64,000 nucleotides of DNA from Coprinellus micaceus (Eukaryota > Basidiomycota > Agaricomycetes > Agaricales > Psathyrellaceae): the NCBI GenBank assembly GCA_951394405.1, contig OX596342.1, positions 1,674,001-1,738,000 of the forward strand. The letters are read 5' to 3'. This document shows, piece after piece, positions 1 through 12,255 of this stretch. Position numbers and translations under genes: made by a program. Below the pieces are notes generated by a model, which saw only the letters and a list, made by a program, of their open reading frames with translations, was not told the DNA's origin and did no database searches. Each line of letters begins with the position of its first letter. Position 1 is the stretch's first letter.

Positions 1-1137
1 AGAGAAAGCTGTAGACTTGGAAGAGAAGACATGGAGGGTTGTAGGCATAGAGACTCCCCTCTTGTGAGAGCCTTTTATTACCGCCCCAGGCTGCTTCTTT
101 CTCCACGCATTAGAACAACGTAAAGCAAAGCTCCATCGTCATAGCGAGTCAAAGCGGCGCTGAGGCGGGCAGACCTATTTCTGTAGACGGGCCGAGGAAT
201 CGCCTTCCCTGCGTTATTACTAAGTACAGAGATGACGATTGAAGCGAAGCCCTGCGACGGAATTAGCGCAATGTTTGAGAGTGAAGTGGGCCATTTGCTC
301 GTGCGAGAGCTGTCGCGTCAACGGATAGTGGGTTGTGGTGGGCGCTTACCGCCATGGGAATCGACCCAGGTTCACGATAGAGAGGCGTCCTCACTAAGCC
401 TCGTTCCACAGGATGCATTCGTCCGCCTATCAAGGACCCCGTACTTGGATCGCAGTCTGGCAGTCGGCATTCCGTGCCACGATTAGGCACTCCAAATATC
501 GACGAGGCTTAATTTGAGATAGCACAAGCGTATCATCCCGTCCTTTTTTTATTGTTGAAACCTGGAGATCATGCGACTCCGTAAACCATGGAAGAAACGG
601 TTTTGAGAAGCCCTGGAAATTTCTTTGAAGAATAGTGTACGTCCCTCGGATTTGTTAGAGGCGGGTCATGATCTAGGCGCAGATGCATATTGTCCGAAGA
701 GCTCACCCCCGGGTGTGTCGTCCCTTCAGCTGAGGACCGTTGAATTAGGAGAAACAAGTTCATGCCCAAGTTTATTATCAACTTCAACCATTGAACGCAT
801 CTGCCACCTCGGCAATGCCCGACCAGAACTCCCACGAAGAGGCGGAGCCTGAATGCCCACAGAACACCACTGACGATCTTCTCGCCAAAGAGGGTTTAAT
901 TGTGGCCACGATGCAGGCCTAATGCCCCCATGGGCAGGAATTCAAAATACGGACAGTGTCATAACAGGGCCCATTCAATTGGATCTCACAATACAAATCC
1001 CTTGCAGTTCAGAATCTCGGGCTCTGGGCTGATGCGTGAGGCGAACTATCTCAGGGCCACAACTGGCAACAAAAGCCTGGGGGCTGTCAAGAACCAGGGG
1101 TCGAGCGGCGTCGGCCATCCCCTCCTCACTGGACACG
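1..1137. other. Left-edge intergenic stretch
   Basis: I see no supportable gene here. The open frames on both strands are short, overlap each other and show no family motif. The last few hundred bases should hold the promoter of the P450 that starts at 1138. I could not pick out a convincing TATA box. Confidence 0.5.
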
Positions 1138-3278
1138 ATGCTACCCATTCGCGACACCCACGAGTGGATCCTCCTTGCGATTGGATTAGGGGTAGCCTGG
1201 ACTCTTAACAGAATGATTGCTTCGAGGAAACGGAACCCTCGCAGGCTACCGCTTCCTCCCGGGCCAAAAGGCTGGCCAATTGTTGGCAATGCATACCAAA
1301 TACCCAAGACTAGACCTTGGGAAGCATATCACTCCCTTTGTCAGGAATACGGTGAGTGTGGTTATGCTGTGGGTACCCAGAGGCTGACATTGCGTTGCTT
1401 TCTAAGGTGACCTCGTCTATTTGGACGCCATGGGACAAGGGGTCTTAATAGTTGGATCGAAACGCCGAGCAGTCGATCTCTTCGAAAACAGGTCAATGAA
1501 CTACTCAGACAGGCCTACAATAGCCGTTCAAGACTTGTGAGTTGAATTCAAAGACACACTTGGCGACGGCCGTTAGTGTTAATTAGGGGGACGACAGAGC
1601 CGAGATGGAATGGAACTTCGGATTCATGAAGTATGGCCCCGTCTGGAGAAAATATCGCCGACACTTTGTGCACGACTTCGTTGGGCGCAGCGTTTTGGAC
1701 CAGTGGCACCCCATCATGTACGAAGAGAGGGACCGCCTTCTTTCTGGATTGAAAACGACGCCTGAGGCGTTCTACAAGCATTTGACGCTGTACGTTTGGT
1801 TCGATCACTTTGCCGAGCCCCGCCTCTCAGTCGCTCAACAATCATATCAGGTTCTCTGGGACCGTCATCTCGAGACCCGCGTACGGCTTCGACGACCTGC
1901 GAAAGAACAAAGAGATGATCCAAAACTCAAGAAACCTTGTCACCCTTTTTGGAGCATCTCGAAGGCCTGGCAAGTTCCTCGTCAACATCCTCCCAGGACT
2001 GAAGTATGTTCCAGAGTGGGCACCGGGAGCGGGATTCGTAACACATTTTAAAACGATAGCTGCGCTCAGCCGACGAGTTCTTAACTCCCCCTTTGACGAG
2101 GCCAAGTCACTTTCGGTGAGCGTGCGGTTCAACTCCAGCATTCAACCCCGAGGGGAGCGACTGACGCAGATGCAGGAGCGAGGAGAACGAAGCGTCTTCC
2201 CGAGCCTGGCTGCTACCCTGATAGATCGCCTGGGCGAAGAAGGCGATGAGAACCGCGCTGACTTCGAATCACTGGCGAAGGGTATCACGGCGCTAACGTA
2301 CTTTGGTCAGTCTGTTTGCCGCTAATCGATCCGAGTCCATGACGTGCTCACCCCTCAAGGCTTCCTCCAGCGGGGACGGGGACGGTAAGTGCCACCCTCT
2401 GGAGATACGGGCTCGCGAGGGCTAACTTCCAGTCGCGTTCACTAAGATTCTCGGAGTGTCACACGCGCTCTTTCTCGCACTGGTAGCCAATCCCGAAGTA
2501 CAGCGACAGGCACAGCAAGAGTTAGATTCTGTGGTGGGTCGCGAGCGCTTGGCGCTCATCACTGACCGTCCCGCTCTGCCGTACTGTCAAGCAATACTGA
2601 GGGAACTTGGACGGTGGTTCACCGCTATCCCAGTATGTATGTACACGTTTGCGTATGCCGCCCACCCAACTGCGGTGTGATTCTGATGCCCTCCTTTCGC
2701 TCAGGCACCTCCCGTGCTAATAGGGAGGACGACGAGTACGACGGATACTTCATACCGAGAGGCACTCTTATACTTCCTCTATCTTGGTAAGTTGCGTTTC
2801 CCTTTCAAATGCATTTCTGACCGAAGATGCACATTGGGCAGGACAATGATGCACGACTCTGAGGTTTTCGAAAGACCCTTCGACTTCGTTCCTGAGCGCT
2901 ACCTCAAGGATGGCCAAGTTGACGACTCCGTCCCAGACGCCAATTATGCAGCCTTCGGATACGGCCGCCGGTACGCAGTCCAGTTCTTCGCTAGACCTTC
3001 TCTGATATGGGCCTGATACTGGTCAGAATCTGCCCAGGGATAGATTACACAAACGATGCCCTATTCATTCTCCTGACAGGCATTCTCTCCACATTTACAA
3101 TCAGCGCACCGTTGGACGACACAGAAAACCCGATTCTTCCAATCCTTCACCAGTTGGATGGGGCACCCGTCGCGTAAGTGGACTGTCCTTGCATCCATCA
3201 CCTTGATTCGCTTATGGATGTGACCTTGTCGGCAGGCCCTGTGCTCCCTTCAAATGTAATATTACGCTACGAACCTGA
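1138..3278 (+). CDS. Cytochrome P450 monooxygenase (P450-1)
   Basis: A membrane-bound haem monooxygenase of the fungal group often labelled O-methylsterigmatocystin oxidoreductase-like. About eleven exons encode an N-terminal anchor (WILLAIGLGVAW), the hinge PRRLPLPPGPKG, the C-helix WRKYRR, a K-helix ExxR (RELGR), the PERY motif and the haem loop FGYGRRICPG. A 14-nt micro-exon at 2371-2384 encodes the I-helix motif. That motif reads AGTGT, without the usual acidic residue, and PG is followed by ID where the paralogs have RH or KH. The frame is otherwise intact to the stop. The start is the first ATG that gives an anchor like the paralogs. It is the most divergent of the six P450s here. The substrate cannot be told from sequence. 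Confidence 0.88.
2371..2384 (+). other. 14-nt micro-exon encoding I-helix motif (P450-1)
   Basis: Fourteen bases between a CTCCAG acceptor and a GTAAGT donor encode most of AGTGT. The exon enters in phase 1 and leaves in phase 0. The same exon length and phases recur in P450-2, P450-5 and P450-6. Confidence 0.75.
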
Positions 3279-3586
3279 GCCTTGACCGACTTTGGGGCGG
3301 GGGAGTGTAAAGTACCAGCTGGACAACAAATTTTATACCAAATTTCTGCGTCATTACTTACTTTTAATTTGGTAAGGTTCGAGGTACCCCCGTCCAGCAC
3401 TAGCCACACAGAGCACTAGGAGGCGTCGAGATTAGGTTAGATGCGGATCACGTGGAGGCCCATCAGAGTTTAAGCGCCGAAGGGCAAGGCGTGCGAGTGA
3501 CACGGATTACTGACACTCCGATGTAGTGGGTGGAAGGCGTGCGGTGTCGCTTTAAAGTGAAAGAAACGTGACTTTATATCATTGTT

Positions 3587-3938
3587 TTGAAGTCGCCGCT
3601 CTTTGTGAAGGGCTTGTCTATGGTACAATTTGACTACAAGAGTAACGTTCGTGTATACCATCATGCCGCGCTAAAGCCTAAGAAGTCTCCCGAGTCTGCC
3701 CCCACCGCATCTGACGAGGCCATCACCCCTCAGCCCCCTGCCACACCTACCATCCACACTGTGCCATTTTAAAACCCTCAAAGCGGTCGATCCGTTCTTA
3801 GAGCACCTGGATCCGTCCGGTTCCTACAACAAGGGATTCCCGATCGACTTCCCCAGTGACCTCTGTGCTGAGACTCCGTCGGGTCTCCCAAATTCTGCCA
3901 GCCCCTTCGATCTCGATTTCAACTCTACGAATGCATGA
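3587..3938 (+). pseudogene. Possible coding relic with a one-base frame shift
   Basis: A frame ending at 3770-3772 has protein-like composition (KPKKSPESAPTASDEA). A second frame, offset by one base, continues without a stop to TGA at 3936-3938 and also looks protein-like (PFLEHLDPSGSYNKGFP, DLDFNSTNA). Proline, serine and aspartate richness recalls the tail of a regulatory protein, but I recognise no family. It may be a decayed gene end or chance. Confidence 0.3.
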
Positions 3939-4489
3939 GGAAATGGCCTGTATTCATCCTCGTCCAACTCCTTCGTACACCAGAACAGTCTACGGCCCGG
4001 CTGGTGGCATTTTGAACAAGGGGCGTTGAAAACCTCGGGTGAGGGTTACGCTACGCAGTGAGCACAAGTAAGCCTTAAACTCCACGGGCACCCTGTGCTG
4101 TTTCATCTCGCCGTACTTTCTCTTCTCGTGTCACTCCATTCCAATTTTTGTCCGCGTCTCCGCATGAACACCGTACTTTTCTCATCGTCCCCGCGTTCTC
4201 GTCCATCGTGCGCATTCTGCGCTTCAGCGCTTCACATTTCCCGGGGCGCTCACCATCCACACCACATCGCATTTCCTCCTATGCTTTCTAGACACGTTTC
4301 CCCCTCCAACGCCACTCCCTTCTCCATTCTTCTCCTCGTCACATTACGGTTAGATCGTAGCATTGCCACTCGGTCTCTGAATCCCAACGCGCACCCAGTA
4401 ACAAGCCTTATGCGTGACTGTAATCGACCGTGGAAAGTTCAAACCCACGATCATTACATCGAAAAGAGGATCGTACAATCTCGTCACAA

Positions 4490-4514
4490 TAAGCGCCCAT
4501 CACACGGGCGCTAA
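4490..4514. repeat. Inverted repeat (TAAGCGCCC / GGGCGCTAA)
   Basis: TAAGCGCCC, a 7-base spacer, then GGGCGCTAA form a stem with one mismatch. The left arm matches the TTAAGCGCC motif that recurs through the window. Confidence 0.6.
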
Positions 4515-4791
4515 TGCCTTTGTCCCGGACCACAGGTCCACGAAGCGGGGATCCGAGTGCAGAATCCCTCAGGGTCTAGATAAGCATTCATGAGATAAAA
4601 GTCTAGATATGGAACCAAAGAACAAGGTCGGAAAAGGATGAGCGAATAACCCAAAGAGTCTACAACAACCAACGTTCAACACAAGGAGCCGATTAGATGG
4701 TGTACGCTACTACGTATGTCTGTATATTTGTAAAATCGATCGTCTAAACCGTCTCACCGTTTAGCAGTCTAGGGGTGAGTCAACTCTATGT

Positions 4792-4814
4792 GGGGTAGGG
4801 GGGTAGGGGAGGGG
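4792..4814 (+). other. G-quadruplex-capable tract
   Basis: Four runs of at least four guanines are separated by TA, TA and A. The tract lies about 180 bases past the stop codon of the minus-strand NADH dehydrogenase, so its transcript would carry the C-rich strand. It may affect 3'-end formation, which is inference only. Confidence 0.55.
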
Positions 4815-4991
4815 CAGGAAGGGACCAGTGGAAGGGAGTGGAAGGTGAGGGCGGGGAGCAAGGGGGAAAGAGCCCAAGGTATAGATAAAGCGTCGATTGG
4901 CAACCGTCCAGTCGCAAGGGACGCTCGTGCCGTCAGTATGTCGTAGTAGCCTAGCGGTTGGCGATACTTTTCGTGTCGGATAGAAAATCAT

Positions 4992-7221
4992 TTACTCTCG
5001 GCTGACATCTCTGTAAGATAGAAAAGATGCATCGTGAGGGGGGTGTTAAGCGACCATCGGAGAGAAATGGGACACACCGGCCAAAGAGTTTAACCTTCAA
5101 CCAATCAGTGCCAACGAGGGTACGGTTGCGGAGGGAGAAGAGGGTGCTGAGGTAGGCAGAACGCCAGAAGAGGAACGTGGCGACACCGCCGCTCGCGATG
5201 TTGCCGTTCATGAAAGGCAGATCGGCGATGGCCTTTTCAGATCCAATGTAGCTGTAAAGTCATACATGGTCAGTACGACATGGTCACGGGCAATGAGGAA
5301 GGAGGCTACATACGCAAGGGTACCCTGGTGAGAGTAGTTGAAAGGACGAGGCTTGAAGTTCGCAATCTTCCTCTTGATCCCCTCAATGTCCTTCTCCAGC
5401 TTCTGCTTATCCTCCTCGGGCTGTGCCGCGCCAACCTGTGCCTTCACCGCCTCCATCTTCTTCAACTCCGCCTCCAACCCGTCCTTCCTCGCAATCTGCG
5501 CAAGTACACGTCCAAGGTACGCACCCTGCTGCGACGCAACCTGGGCAGTAGGTGCATAACTCGTCGCAGTGCAGTCGCCCAACGCAAAGATGCTGTCCTC
5601 GGCACCCTTCATCCGGAGGTGGTCGTCAACAGATATACCCCTTCTGTTAGTCTGCGCTTCGGGGAACTTGCTCATCAAGTCCTGCGTGATCTTGCGGCCC
5701 TTGTTTCCGGCAGCCCAAACGACGAGACCACAGGGCACCTCCTGGATGCTCTTGTCCGGCATCTGGAGGACAACGCTGCGCTCCTTGACCTCCTTGACCA
5801 TGGTCTTGGTGAGGATGTCGATCTTGGACTCCTTGAAAGTCGACTCCGTGTACGAGATCAGCTGCTTGCTGAACATGGGAAGGACGGAAGGAAGGGCTTC
5901 GACGAGAGTGATCTTGACCTTGCCAGCGAGTTCAGGATACCAGGATTTGAGATCGTCCTGAAGGAAGTCGTGGAGTTCACCGCTGAATAAGAGATTAGAT
6001 GGATGTCCTGGAAAGAACAGGTGGGTGAATCGTACCTCAACTCGATGCCGGTGGGGCCACCACCTACGACAACCATATGCAGGAGACGTTCAACCTCCTC
6101 GTTAGGTTGGCCGGGGAAGGCAGCAGTCTCGAGACAGTCCATGAAGGCACGCTGCATGCGCTCGGCGTCGTGAAGCTCCTTCATGAAAACAGCATTCTTC
6201 TGCACACCAGGGATGTTGAAGGTCTGCACCTCAGCACCAACGCCATAGACGAGATAGTCGTACTTGATCGTCGTGGTGCTCGTCGTTCCTCTGATCTCGG
6301 AGTTGTCTGCAGGACATATTAATCATGAGCATTCACGTGGAGCAACCTCGGAAAACGGGGCGCTTACCGATGAAGGTGACTGTCTTGTTCTTGGGCTGCG
6401 TTCAAGGTGTCAGCTCGCGCATTTTTTACTTGATACGAATGAAACGCACGTCAACGTCGGTCGCCTCCGCCTCAATCACGGAGACGGTGCGAGCTTTGTG
6501 CCGAGTGATATAACGGGTGGGCTGGATAATGGAACGAGGGTTTAAGGTGCCGACAGCAACGCTAGGCAAGAGTGGCGTGAACAGGAAGTAATTCTTCGGG
6601 CTGATAACCACCTGTAAGAGCGATAAGGGAAACGGGATGGACGGGTGAACGCGGGTGATTCAGTATCATTAGAGATAAGTCAAGGCAGTGAGACTTCACG
6701 TACGACGTTGTAATCCGCCGTGTCCAGCGTCTTCAACAAGCTGGTCGAGCCCCAACCGCTACCCAGCACGACGACAGTCTTCTTTTCGGGGTCGAAAGGC
6801 AGCTGGTCTCCTGGATTCCGGTCGACTTGGGTGAAGAAGTAGAACGCGGCTCCTCCACCGAAAATGGAAACCAAAGTCGCGCGTCCGACGAACTGCAGGA
6901 ACCTCCTCCATCCGGACTGCGTGAACTTGGGCGGTGGCGGCGGGAGAGTCTGATTGGGTGCTGTATGAGTCTTCACCGCCGATAAAATTTAGAGGGATAT
7001 AGACATACTGTGCCAGACGAGGCCGAGGACAGAGGGGTGGCGGTTGTCGCGTTCGCCCTCTTCAGAAGAAGAAGCCTCTGGACTTGCGAGGGCCTCAGCA
7101 GCGATCTAGAGTGTGCGAGTGACCGTGCTACAACTGTGGGCATGGGAAAGAGAACCTGTCAGCTTCTGGACCTGGTGCAGCCCGCTCGGGACTGACCTCG
7201 ACTCCTGGCTGACTGCATCAT
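4992..7221 (-). CDS. Type II (alternative) NADH:ubiquinone oxidoreductase, mitochondrial
   Basis: A rotenone-insensitive, non-proton-pumping NADH dehydrogenase of the NDE/NDI family that passes electrons from NADH to ubiquinone at the inner mitochondrial membrane. A basic, Arg/Ser-rich presequence (MMQSARSR) precedes a possible membrane stretch. Then come the first dinucleotide fold (VVVLGSGWGSTSLL), the second (VVVGGGPTGIEL), the FAD motif FALGDCTAT and the family C-terminus VKLFGRDVSRE. A lysine/glutamate-rich helix (LEAELKKMEAVKAQ) lies between the FAD motif and the tail. The last exon is tiny and is joined to KLFGR across an intron ending at 5015. The protein is about 560 residues, the usual length. 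No EF-hand is visible. Whether it faces the matrix or the intermembrane space cannot be decided. The second intron appears to be only about 38 bases, so the join near 6990 is tentative. Confidence 0.9.
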
Positions 7222-9046
7222 GGCGGGTAGGGTGCGGCAAACGACCTAGCCGGCGAGGAAGGGGAGAAAGAGATGAAAAAGGGACTAGAGAGAGAGGAGA
7301 GAGACAGAAATCTTGGAGAACGATGACGATGACATCGCGCATTTTCCTCTCAACGCCCAGACACCATCCGTTCCGATTCTCACGCCGCCAAATCGGGACG
7401 ACGACGCCGATCAAGGGGCTCGGATTTGAGCACCGAGGTGCTTGAATACCCCTATCGCAGGAGGGAGACTGCGCAAAAGGTTGACAGTGAAGGGTTTCCA
7501 AGGCGCTCCACTCGGGGGAGCCTTTTCTGTCCACTGGCCCGACCGTTTGGCGTCTGAGAACGTCGCATTCCAAAGCGCCGGATGTTGAGCGGATGCAAAG
7601 AGTCTTCGGTGCTTCCGTTGGAATAGACGGAGCGCCGAGGTGCTTAAAACGTGCTCGGGGCGGCGTGTTTGGCATACCTGGTGCAGCTCTTGAACGCAGG
7701 CTACTGGTTCCATCTTCGTTCACCAGTGCTGACCATTCATCAAAGCAGTGGGGGCTCCGTCTTTCAAGTGCTGGATGTGACTGTGACCTCCGGCGGAAGA
7801 GCGTCTAAGTTCTCAGTCACGGTAGCCGTCAGTTCGCAAGCGCTAACGAAGTTTTGATCGACGAAACTACCACGCACCAGGTTGAACCTAATAATAAACT
7901 GAGCTCGTGCAAAGAACCAGCCTAAATTGGTCCATCGGAACCCACCTCAGTAGGTCAGTAATCACGCGTAAAAGTAGTCCACAGCAAATACGAAGTGCGA
8001 GGAGACCACGAGTTGTGGGGATATGAGGCAGGAAGGGAGGGGAGTGCCGGTCTCGAAAGGAGGCGCCCCGTGCTTACTAGAACCTCAATAGATTCTGAAC
8101 ACCTTTCGGAGTCCCTTCAGGGCCACAAGCCAAAACATCCTCAAGAAGTGCTGCCTGTGCAGCGCTTGACCATGGCGTCGGCCTGTTCGTGGGAGGGTTC
8201 TTGAGAACTCACGAATACCTCAGATGTGCAAGCCGAGGCCTACTGTTTAAAGGCGAGAGATTCAATACATAAGGGTTCGAGTAAATTAGGAATGCACCAG
8301 TTTTACCGCCGCCTCCCACAGGCGTATCTTCGTTTTAGGAATTCCAGGAAGGTGTATGCGAGGTATATGGGTCCCTTCAAGGCCCCTTCGTGAGGGAACT
8401 GGAGAAAGGGCGGGTGATGGCCCTGACGGGCGACCCGACGCGTCGGCATTCCAAATCACGGCGAATTCCGAAGTGCACTGAACTTCGGTGCTTCAAGCTT
8501 TGGCAGCTGCCACCAGTGTCACCTCTTGCTCCACGACCATCGATATCTCACTATGAAGCAAGAACAACGGGTTCTACTTGGCTCAGGTCCTTTGACTAGA
8601 AACTGCTGTCAAATCCATCTAACTTCCCGAGTACACTCCATCGTCGTGTACGTTCCCAAAGTCCGAGCCGGCAGCGATGTATGCTCCCAATGTTGTGGGC
8701 TATCATAGGTCTTCCCGAGCTTCTTTTATGATTGATGCTCGTTGACCTCGCAGTTTCCTCATTCTATCTCCCCGAGTGCGCTGACGCCGTCAACGGAGCC
8801 GCGCTTCGATTAGATACTCATCGTGCGTTGCACCGGAAGGGTCCATTTCGTACAGCAAATCAGGGCAGAAATCTACCGTCGTGGCACCCAGTTCCCGACG
8901 TATCGCTGCGCATCTGGGCGCCAAAGTGGCCCACCAGCGTTGCATCACTTTGCACGCGGCCCAAGGACGAGATTATCATATCAGCAGAACTCGCTGCAAT
9001 GTTCGCTGTGTCTCGAGCAGCGATGATGGTGTGAACGTGGGCCTGC

Positions 9047-9062
9047 TGTGTGTGTGTGTGTG
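9047..9062 (+). repeat. (TG)8 microsatellite
   Basis: Eight uninterrupted TG dinucleotides about 145 bases upstream of the first GMC oxidoreductase start. Confidence 0.9.
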
Positions 9063-9144
9063 AAACAGGGGAAATACTTGACTCGTCTCTGGCCCTCTTC
9101 CAAATGGGACATACTCGACATGGAGCGATGGAAGAGTACCGCCA

Positions 9145-9150
9145 TATAAA
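9145..9150 (+). promoter_or_regulatory. TATA box of GMC-1
   Basis: TATAAA lies 58 bases before the start codon of the GMC oxidoreductase at 9208. Confidence 0.55.
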
Positions 9151-9207
9151 GTTGCGACATCTGCCTGAGCACCTCTCCAACACAGACGCCCTATCTTTGA
9201 CATCAAG

Positions 9208-11633
9208 ATGCAGCGGCCCAGCCTTCGTCGAGTAACTCTGGCGGCAATTCTCTGTTCCCATTTTACCCATGCTACCCTCTATCAAAGCATAATCGAACTA
9301 CCCACCAACATTAACTTTGACTTCATCATTGCGGGAGGTCAGTAGACTTCCCGTAGTGAAAGTCTTCAAGTTCGAGTCTAATTTCTTCGTAGGTGGAACA
9401 GCAGGTGCCGTCTTAGCAAACCGCCTCTCTGAAGTCTCGAGATACCAAGTCCTCCTCCTCGAGGCGGGACCTTCGTAAGTTCGTCGTCTGGCTTGTCCTT
9501 ACACCCAGCTCAATAGTGTCTTCACTAGGGATGCGGGGGTCCTAAATGCCGAGATCCCATTCCTCCAGACAACGCTTCTGGGTGGGCCTTACGACTGGAA
9601 TTATACCACAACTCCCCAGGAAGGTTTGAATGGTAGATCGATATCCTACACTAGAGGGAAAATTCTTGGCGGAAGTAGCTCTATCAGTACGTTTCTATCT
9701 CGATTTTCACAGAAGAATTTATTCTTATACTGGACCCCACATCAGACTTCATGTTCTACACGCGAGGAGCCTCTGCCGATTACGATCGATGGGCAAGTGT
9801 GACAGGGGATTCGGGATGGTCATGGAAGAGCATGAAAAAGTATTTTCTCAAGGTAGGCGTCTCCCTGATATCACAGGTACACATCTCATACGTTCTGCGC
9901 AGAACGAGCGTCTAGTTCCACCCGCAGATGGTCATGACACTCGAACACAGTACGACCCCTCGGCCCACAGCACAACTGGAATGACAACGGTCTCTCTCCC
10001 AAATTATCCCCAAGTCACATTAGACAACCGGACGATCAAGGCGTCGAAGCAGCTTGGCGGCGATTTTAAGTTTAACTTGGATGACAACGATGGCAGCGTG
10101 CTTGGTTTGAGTGGGTACCCATTTAATTGCATTTCATTGGCGTAGACTGACGTCAGGGTGAATTGCTTGATCCCGATAGGCTGGAATCAGGTTACAGTTG
10201 GGAGCGGCAAAAGGAGCAGCTCATCGACCTCATATCTGTCTGAACAGTATATGTCACGGAAGAATATGCACGTCGTGCTGAACACACATGTAACACGCAT
10301 CCTACCCAGCTCCTCTCCAAGTCGATTCAACCCCAGGGATCCCACCTTCAAGACTATTGAGGTCGTTACAACTTCGAGCTCTGGTGGGTTTCTCCTCAAT
10401 TCTCCCTTCACATTTCCATAGATCTGATCAGCCAAATGGTCAGATTCCCCTCTGCTTCTGAAGGCCTCGAAGGAAATCATCCTCTCTGCAGGCTCGATCG
10501 GGTCCACCCAAATTATTTTGAACTCCGGGATCGGAGACAGCAAAGAGCTCAGCGCCGTGGGGGTCGCGCCTCTTGTCAATATCCCGAGTGTCGGGAAAAA
10601 CTTGACGGACCACCCGCTCCTCCAGGTTGTATGGGCGGTTAACTCGACTGAAACATTCGATAGGTCAGAGTCAACATGTACTCCTGCCTCTCTCTATCAA
10701 AACACATACTGACAACCTCTCCGTCGTTCGCTCAGCTTCATACAGTCGCCAGAACTCCAAGCAGCAGGATTTGTAGAATGGCAAACGCGGAAGACTGGGC
10801 CACTGACGTCGAATGGAGCCAACCATCTCGCATGGCTGAGGATACCCGATAATTCCTCACTTTGGGAAACGTACCCAGACCCATCTGCCGGCAAGTCAGC
10901 TCCGCAGCTTGAGTTGGTGTTTAGCGTGAGCCCGTTGCGAATAAACTGGCACTGCACGAAGCGCTGATACTGGACCTCCCCTCTCTTTAGAACAGCGGTG
11001 GCCTCGCTAGACTGCCCGGAGCCCATATCACCATTGGCGTGGCCCTCCCCTCCGTTCTTTCACGTAAGTTCGCTTGTCAACTCTTTCCAACTATTGTGAA
11101 AACCTGACTTGCTGGCGCTCTCCTCCCCTTTCAGGCGGTTCCATCACGCTCCGATCCAACAATCCCCTCGATGCTCCTCTTATCAATCCGAACCTCATCG
11201 GCCATCCGTACGACGCCCAGGCCATGCTCGCCGGACTTCGCTCAGCGCAGCGCTTCCTCTCTGCTCCCGCCTTCGCCGACTACATCTTGGATCCCGTATA
11301 TCCGTTTACGCCACAAACAATCAATAATGACGAGGCGGCTTTGGAAACGACGAGGGATTTCATCCAGACGAGCTGGCATCCCGTCGGGACCCTGGCAATG
11401 TCCAGGAAGGGGGCTAGCTACGGTGTGGTCGACCCTGATTTGAGGGTGAAGGGCCTGAAGGGCGTCAGGGTCGTCGATGCGAGCATCATGGTGAGTGCAG
11501 CCTCTATACTACCTTTATTTAAGGGCTGACGCTGTGTCTCGACCAGCCCTATATCCCTGCAGCCCACACACAAGCGCCCGTGTACGCCATTGCAGAGAGG
11601 GCGAGCGACTTGATCAAAGCGCATTGGAGGTAG
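9208..11633 (+). CDS. Secreted GMC oxidoreductase (aryl-alcohol-oxidase-like, AA3_2 type) 1
   Basis: A flavoenzyme that oxidises an alcohol or sugar and passes electrons to oxygen or a quinone. In wood-decay fungi it would supply peroxide. About eleven exons encode a signal peptide ([17 protein letters not shown]), the FAD Rossmann motif ([19 protein letters not shown]), the GMC signature region ([12 protein letters not shown]), the second GMC signature ([17 protein letters not shown]) and the catalytic end (WHPVGT, then [11 protein letters not shown]). Both active-site histidines are present. The start ATG opens a clean signal peptide. Every exon reads through without a stop. It is followed by a close paralog on the same strand, and P450s lie at both ends of the block. 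Substrate specificity cannot be read from these motifs. Confidence 0.9.
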
Positions 11634-12255
11634 ACGGTGGAGTGATAGGTTGTGCTCATGGACACTATATCTATTCAAATTATTTGTTCAGGTTTACTTA
11701 TTCCCTCTCCCTAGATATACGCTAGAAATTTCTGAATGTTCCTTCGACTACCGGAATCCAGTATCGATTTACATGGGCTAGGTAGTGGGCGCTGCGACTC
11801 CCTTCGGATTGGAACCGGCCTGTCTGAGTCAGTGCACGCAGATGAAGCATAGCTTGCCTCTTCGCGGGCAACCCCCCCCTTCGCCGTCGCCACTGACGTC
11901 CCTCCTTGCTAGTCTTTGCTTTACTTATGGACCATCACACCGTAGCGGGCAAGTTGCGGGTGCAGTTGGCCATTCATCGGTGAGTACTCCTGAGTACTCC
12001 AGCTCAGCGCTTAAAAGGATTAAGCCGTCCCAATTTGATTCACGAAGCTTCGCAAATGATCTGAAGGCCACCTGGACTTACTCAGGCTCCACCTTCCCTC
12101 CGACCTCGAACTTCTCAGGCCTCTAGGAGGGCTATAACCCATCATCGAACGACAGCTTTTTCAAGGGATTCTCGTCACCACCTGCACGATTCTTCAGTGC
12201 GCCTGATACCGTGATTAATATTCATCAAGACGCTCCAAGCCAACAGCTTGTGGAG

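Larger units (their letters stand above)
3279..4991. other. Intergenic region between convergent P450-1 and NADH dehydrogenase
   Basis: No complete gene. The stretch holds a 9-bp inverted repeat (TACCAAATT at 3336-3344 against 3366-3374), a TTTAAGCGCC motif at 3469, a possible coding relic, a hairpin at 4490-4514 and a G-rich run near 4800. Each of the larger items has its own entry. Confidence 0.5.
7222..9207. other. 2 kb intergenic region
   Basis: No convincing gene on either strand. It holds the promoter of the NADH dehydrogenase on the left and of the first GMC oxidoreductase on the right, a perfect 12-bp palindrome (CCGACGCGTCGG, 8435-8446) and a (TG)8 run at 9047-9062. Confidence 0.5.

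Noticed and set aside
6970..7015. An intron of only about 38 bases in the NADH dehydrogenase
   Set aside because: Frame and signals allow it, but an alternative acceptor five bases later is possible, so I do not claim an ultra-short intron.
8732..9034. A frame with a segment (AVNGAALRLD) faintly like the end of a short-chain dehydrogenase
   Set aside because: No Rossmann motif, no catalytic Tyr-Lys and no upstream exon. Too short and weak to support.
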